Shown: positions 60,698 through 64,000 of the stretch, in pieces | Position numbering within the stretch: position 1 is the first letter of the stretch | How the letters are laid out: the number at the start of each line of letters is the position of its first letter | Origin: CAYPHY01 sp964410625 | GTDB taxonomy: Bacteria; Chloroflexota; Anaerolineae; Promineifilales; Promineifilaceae | NCBI GenBank assembly: GCA_964410625.1 | Contig: CAYPHY010000002.1 | Span: forward strand, 1-64,000 | Direction: 5' to 3' | DNA length: 64,000 bases | The notes under the pieces: generated by a model | Database searches by the model: none | Seen by the model: only the letters and a program-made list of their open reading frames with translations | What the model was told of the DNA's origin: nothing | Position numbers and translations under genes: made by a program

Positions 60698-61780
60698 ATG
60701 ATACTCGAAAACAAACATATCTTAATCACCGGCGGGACCGGTTCGCTGGGACAGGCGATTGTGCGTCGCTTGCTGACCGGCGAGATGGGCCGGCCGCGCA
60801 AAATCACCATCTTCTCTCGCGATGAGGCCAAACAGCACCATATGCGCCTCTCCTATCTCAATCGCCGGGCGGCGACCGATGAGGTCATCTATCGCAACTT
60901 TCAGGAGTTGCTCTCCTTTCGCATCGGTGATGTGCGCGACTACTCCTCGGTGTTGCAGGCGGTTCGCGACGCGGAAGTGGTGATCCACGCCGCCGCGCTG
61001 AAGCAAGTGCCCACCTGTGAATACTTTCCCTTCCAGGCGGTGCAGACCAATGTCGTCGGGCCGCAGAACTTGGTGCGTGCGATCCATGAGAACGATACGG
61101 CCGTGGAAACCGTCGCCGCTATCTCTACCGATAAGGCGTGCAAGCCGATCAATGTCATGGGCATGACCAAGGCGCTCCAGGAACGCCTCTTTGTCGAGGC
61201 GAATCTGAACAGTTCGGGCACGCGCTTCGTCTGTGTGCGCTATGGCAATGTGATCGCCTCACGCGGTTCCGTTGTGCCGCTATTTCTGGACCAAATCGCT
61301 AACGGTGGCCCGATTACCGTGACGCTGAAGGAGATGACGCGCTTTCTGCTCAGCCTCGACCAGGCGGTAGACACCGTTTTTGCCGCCATTTGCGGTGCGC
61401 TCCCAGGCGAGACCTATATCCCCCGCGCTCCGGCGGCGCGGATTGCCGACCTGGCCGAGGTGATGGCCGACGGCCGCGACATCCCGATCATCTACACCGG
61501 TATCCGCCCCGGCGAAAAGATTCACGAGATCATGGTCTCCGAAGAGGAGGCCTATCGCACCACTGAACGCGACAACTACTATGTGATCCAGCCGATGTTG
61601 CCGGAGTTGCAATGTGGGGAGGAGTTCGGCCGTCCTGCTCTCTATGGCGAATACTCTTCGGCCGACATCACTCTCGACCACGCCGGACTGCGCCAACTGC
61701 TTGCGCCGTACATGGAGACTGGGAGACTAAGAGATAATGAGATTCCAATCCCCCAGTCTCTCAGTCTCCCAGTCTCTTAA
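60698..61780 (+). CDS. UDP-N-acetylglucosamine 4,6-dehydratase, inverting (CapE/FnlA/WbvB-like)
   Basis: A 360-residue extended SDR. ILITGGTGSLGQAIVRRLL is the NAD loop. The usual Tyr of Tyr-x3-Lys is replaced by Met (Met154, Lys158 in NVMGMTKALQERLF), a hallmark of the inverting 4,6-dehydratases (PseB, CapE, FlaA1). Short forms without membrane segments, like this one, make UDP-2-acetamido-2,6-dideoxy-L-arabino-hexos-4-ulose. About the last 20 residues (METGRLRDNEIPIPQ...) are translated from a family B repeat, so the natural end is probably near LAPY. Confidence 0.93.
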   Translation: MILENKHILITGGTGSLGQAIVRRLLTGEMGRPRKITIFSRDEAKQHHMRLSYLNRRAATDEVIYRNFQELLSFRIGDVRDYSSVLQAVRDAEVVIHAAALKQVPTCEYFPFQAVQTNVVGPQNLVRAIHENDTAVETVAAISTDKACKPINVMGMTKALQERLFVEANLNSSGTRFVCVRYGNVIASRGSVVPLFLDQIANGGPITVTLKEMTRFLLSLDQAVDTVFAAICGALPGETYIPRAPAARIADLAEVMADGRDIPIIYTGIRPGEKIHEIMVSEEEAYRTTERDNYYVIQPMLPELQCGEEFGRPALYGEYSSADITLDHAGLRQLLAPYMETGRLRDNEIPIPQSLSLPVS

Positions 61781-61793
61781 TCTCTAAATCTGC
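61713..61793. repeat. stuttered inverted repeat, family B (overlaps dehydratase end)
   Basis: GGAGACTGGGAGACTAAGAG and GAGATTCCAATCCCCCAGTC phrases, then CTCAGTCTCCCAGTCTCTTAATC. The dehydratase frame reads through both arms and stops within the right arm. Confidence 0.9.
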
Positions 61794-61795
61794 CA

Positions 61796-62896
61796 ATGAA
61801 AATCATCACCCTCTTCGGCACGCGGCCGGAGATCATTCGTCTGAGCTGCGTGATCAAAAGCCTTGACCGGTTTTGTGAACAGTTGTTAGTCCACACCGGT
61901 CAAAATTATGATCCCAATCTGAGCGACATCTTCTTTCACGAACTGGATGTGCGCCAACCCGATGTCCATTTGGGCATTCGCAGCGGTGACTTTGCCGCCC
62001 AGGTCGGACAAATTTTAACCCATGTGGGGGAGTTGCTGCGGCGGGAACAGCCGGACCGCCTGCTCATCTTGGGCGATACCAACAGCGGGCTGGCGGCGAT
62101 TGTGGCCGCGCGGCTGGGCATTCCCGTCTTCCATATGGAAGCGGGCAACCGTTGCTACGATGACCGTGTCCCTGAAGAAGTCAACCGCCGACTGATTGAC
62201 CACAGCAGCACCATTCTCATGCCCTATACCCACCGCAGCAAGGAGAATCTGCTGCGCGAAGGGATTGAGAATGAGCGGATTCATGTCATCGGCAATCCCA
62301 TTTATGAGGTGCTGAACAACTACCGGCGGCAAATCGAAGCCAGCCCGACCCTCACCCACCTCGGGGTTGAGGCCAAAGGGTACTTCCTGGTAACGATGCA
62401 CCGCTCGGAAAACGTGGATGATCCGCAGCGGTTGGAACACCTGTTGGCCGGACTATCGGCCGTTGCCGAGCGCCACCGCCTGCCGATGCTGATCAGCGTC
62501 CATCCGCGCACGGCCGCGAAACTGAAGGACTTCGGCCTCTCCCCTTCGTCCGAGCATGTGCGGCTGCTGGAGCCGTTGGGCTTTTTCGACTTTGTGAAGC
62601 TGGAACAACATGCGCGGTTGGTACTGTCCGATAGCGGGACGGTGCAGGAGGAGTGCGCTCTTTTTCGCGTGCCAAACGTCACCATTCGCGATGTCACCGA
62701 ACGGCCGGAGACGGTAGACTGCGGCAGCAACATCCTCGCCGGAGCCGAGCCGGAAGCGATCCAACGCGCGGCCGACATCGCCATGGCCCTGCCCACCACT
62801 TGGACGCCCCCGGCCGAATACACCATCCCCAACGTCTCCAACACCGTCACCAAAATCCTCCTCGGCTACAACAGCTTGCGGAGGCATACCAGTTAA
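61796..62896 (+). CDS. UDP-N-acetylglucosamine 2-epimerase, non-hydrolysing (WecB/CapG/WbvD-like)
   Basis: A 366-residue GT-B-fold epimerase: IITLFGTRPEIIRLSCVIKSL, HTGQNYDPNLSDIFFHELDV, ILGDTNSGLAAIVAARLGIPVFHMEAGNRC, VTMHRSENVDDPQRLEHLL and LSDSGTVQEECALFRVPNVTIRDVTERPET. It inverts C2 of a UDP-N-acetyl sugar. After the 4,6-dehydratase and reductase it is expected to complete an L-sugar (QuiNAc or FucNAc). Confidence 0.94.
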   Translation: MKIITLFGTRPEIIRLSCVIKSLDRFCEQLLVHTGQNYDPNLSDIFFHELDVRQPDVHLGIRSGDFAAQVGQILTHVGELLRREQPDRLLILGDTNSGLAAIVAARLGIPVFHMEAGNRCYDDRVPEEVNRRLIDHSSTILMPYTHRSKENLLREGIENERIHVIGNPIYEVLNNYRRQIEASPTLTHLGVEAKGYFLVTMHRSENVDDPQRLEHLLAGLSAVAERHRLPMLISVHPRTAAKLKDFGLSPSSEHVRLLEPLGFFDFVKLEQHARLVLSDSGTVQEECALFRVPNVTIRDVTERPETVDCGSNILAGAEPEAIQRAADIAMALPTTWTPPAEYTIPNVSNTVTKILLGYNSLRRHTS

Positions 62897-62980
62897 TTGG
62901 AGACTGGGAGACTGAGAGACTAGGAGATTGGAGTTCAAGATACAACCAATCTCCTAGTCTCCCAGTCTCCAGTCTCTTGC
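62896..62980. repeat. stuttered inverted repeat, family B
   Basis: TTGGAGACTGGGAGACTGAG, AGACTAGGAGATTGGAG, then AACCAATCTCCTAGTCTCCC and AGTCTCCAGTCTC. The arms meet around TTCAAGATACAACC and end eight bases before the next start codon. Confidence 0.9.
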
Positions 62981-62987
62981 TTCAACC

Positions 62988-64000
62988 ATGCGCGTTCTCG
63001 TTCTTTCCCAATATTATCTGCCTGAACCGATACCGAAGCCGCCGGAGTTGGCGGTGGAGCTGCGGCAGCGGCAGCACGCCGTCGCCGTACTGACCGGCTT
63101 CCCCAACTATCCTGCCGGTAAGCTGTATGATGGGTTTCGCTTGCGGCTGGTGCGGCGCGAAGAGATTGACGGCATTCCCGTCACCCGCACCTATGAATAC
63201 CCCTATCACGGCCGTCATGTCCTCGGCCGCTTGCTCAACTATGCCTCGTTCATGGTGTCGGCCGTCTTCGGCAGCCTGTTTACGCCTTCCTGTGACGTGA
63301 TCTATGTCTGGCATCCGCCGCTGACCATTGGCGTGGCCGCCTGGTTGATCGCCCGCTTGCGCCGCGTCCCCTTTGTCTACGATGTACAGGACATCTGGCC
63401 GGAGAGCGCAGTGTTGTCTGGCCTGATGAGCGACAACTGGCTGGTGCGGCTGATGGCGCGGCTGGAACGCTTCATCTATCGCCGCGCCAACCACATTCTG
63501 GTCGTCACCGAGGGTGCGCGGCGCAACCTGATTGAGAAAGGCGTCGCCCCGGAGAAGGTGACGGTTCTCCCTCATTGGATAGACGAGGGGCTGTTTTCGC
63601 AGACCGATCCCCAAATCAGGGAAACCATCCGCTGCCAATATGGTTGGGAAGACCTCTTTGTGGTGTTGTTTGCCGGTAACTTGGGGCTGGTGCAGGGGCT
63701 GGACACGGCGATCCTGGCGATGAAATCGCTCTCGCCAGCGGAAAAGGTGCGGCTGGTGTTGATTGGCGACGGAGCCGACCGCCAACGCCTGCAAGAGCTG
63801 GTTACCACCCACCAGCTAGGGGATCGCGTGCAATTCATCGAACGCCAGCCGATGGAGCGGATGCCCGGCTTCATGGCCGCGGCCGATTCCCTGCTCGTCC
63901 ACCTCAAGCGTTCGCAACTCTCACACTTCGTGATCCCTTCCAAAACGATGGCCTATCTTGCCGCTGGCAAGCCGATCTTGATGGCGATGGAAGGGGCAGC
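62988..64000 (+). CDS. WbuB-like family 4 glycosyltransferase (partial)
   Basis: The frame is open from ATG 62988 to the end of the window (337 codons), so the gene is cut off. It opens MRVLVLSQYYLPEPIPKPPEL, with FPNYPAGKLYDGF, VIYVWHPPLTIGVAAW, FVYDVQDIWPESAVLSGL, VVLFAGNLGLVQGLDTAI, LIGDGADRQRL and SKTMAYLAAGKPIL. WbuB-type enzymes often follow UDP-L-FucNAc or L-QuiNAc genes and are thought to transfer that residue, which fits here. Its C-terminus is not visible. Confidence 0.9.
   Translation, partial: MRVLVLSQYYLPEPIPKPPELAVELRQRQHAVAVLTGFPNYPAGKLYDGFRLRLVRREEIDGIPVTRTYEYPYHGRHVLGRLLNYASFMVSAVFGSLFTPSCDVIYVWHPPLTIGVAAWLIARLRRVPFVYDVQDIWPESAVLSGLMSDNWLVRLMARLERFIYRRANHILVVTEGARRNLIEKGVAPEKVTVLPHWIDEGLFSQTDPQIRETIRCQYGWEDLFVVLFAGNLGLVQGLDTAILAMKSLSPAEKVRLVLIGDGADRQRLQELVTTHQLGDRVQFIERQPMERMPGFMAAADSLLVHLKRSQLSHFVIPSKTMAYLAAGKPILMAMEGA

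Noticed and set aside
60698..61780. 4,6-dehydratase as the LegB step of the legionaminic pathway
   Set aside because: The Met-x3-Lys active site and its neighbours (RmlD-like reductase, WecB-like epimerase) indicate an inverting CapE/WbvB enzyme for an L-sugar, not the retaining LegB.

Overview
The window is about 57-60% GC, densely coded and almost free of mobile genes. It reads like a filamentous member of the Chloroflexota (Anaerolineae/Caldilineae/Ardenticatenia-like). This placement is an inference: it rests on a T-box leader in front of an archaeal-type asd, a YerB-type DUF3048 lipoprotein, lipoprotein beta-propellers, many GNAT enzymes, and intergenic spaces packed with short stuttered inverted repeats. 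No rRNA or other phylogenetic marker is present. The hexamer CGGCCG is strikingly over-represented: hand counts give 10 in bases 1-2049 and 9 in 30091-31080, where about one or fewer is expected.

Bases 1-34,200 are a mixed housekeeping and accessory region: an S9 peptidase, a giant FtsX-type permease, an HD phosphohydrolase, DNA polymerase III alpha (dnaE), tRNA-Leu(GAG), an ECF41 sigma factor operon with its own recognisable promoter, a methyltransferase, a DUF3048 lipoprotein, asd under a T-box, proS, a decayed toxin-antitoxin remnant, adenine deaminase, a yefM-yoeB-like module with a palindromic operator, a phytase-esterase-like lipoprotein, an MBL hydrolase, a kinase-like phosphotransferase, a CoA-transferase/acyl-CoA dehydrogenase pair, three small GNATs, a NIPSNAP protein, a TolB-like lipoprotein and an FKBP isomerase.

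Bases 34,600-64,000 form a surface-polysaccharide locus, nearly all on the + strand. It starts with a Wzc-like tyrosine autokinase, a GNAT and a membrane-anchored TPR protein. A nonulosonic-acid (legionaminic/sialic-type) block follows: two NeuB-family synthases, an SpsF-like cytidylyltransferase, a hydrolysing 2-epimerase, WbqC and PIG-L proteins, a NeuD/PglD acyltransferase, a PtmE-like CBS-nucleotidyltransferase and a LegC-like aminotransferase. Next come the Wzx flippase, Wzy polymerase, glycosyltransferases, a NodB deacetylase, a long GNAT and asparagine synthase. The last block is an RmlD-like reductase, a CapE-like 4,6-dehydratase, a WecB-like 2-epimerase and a WbuB-like glycosyltransferase that runs off the window; together these suggest UDP-L-QuiNAc or UDP-L-FucNAc synthesis and transfer. 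No Wza-type outer-membrane export gene is seen, as expected for a monoderm.

Intergenic spaces hold at least eight unrelated families of short stuttered phrases (units about 10-15 bp) followed by their reverse complement. They lie at gene ends, sometimes supply stop codons or the last residues of proteins, and in one place one family is nested inside another. With the CGGCCG excess, these are the least explained structures in the window.
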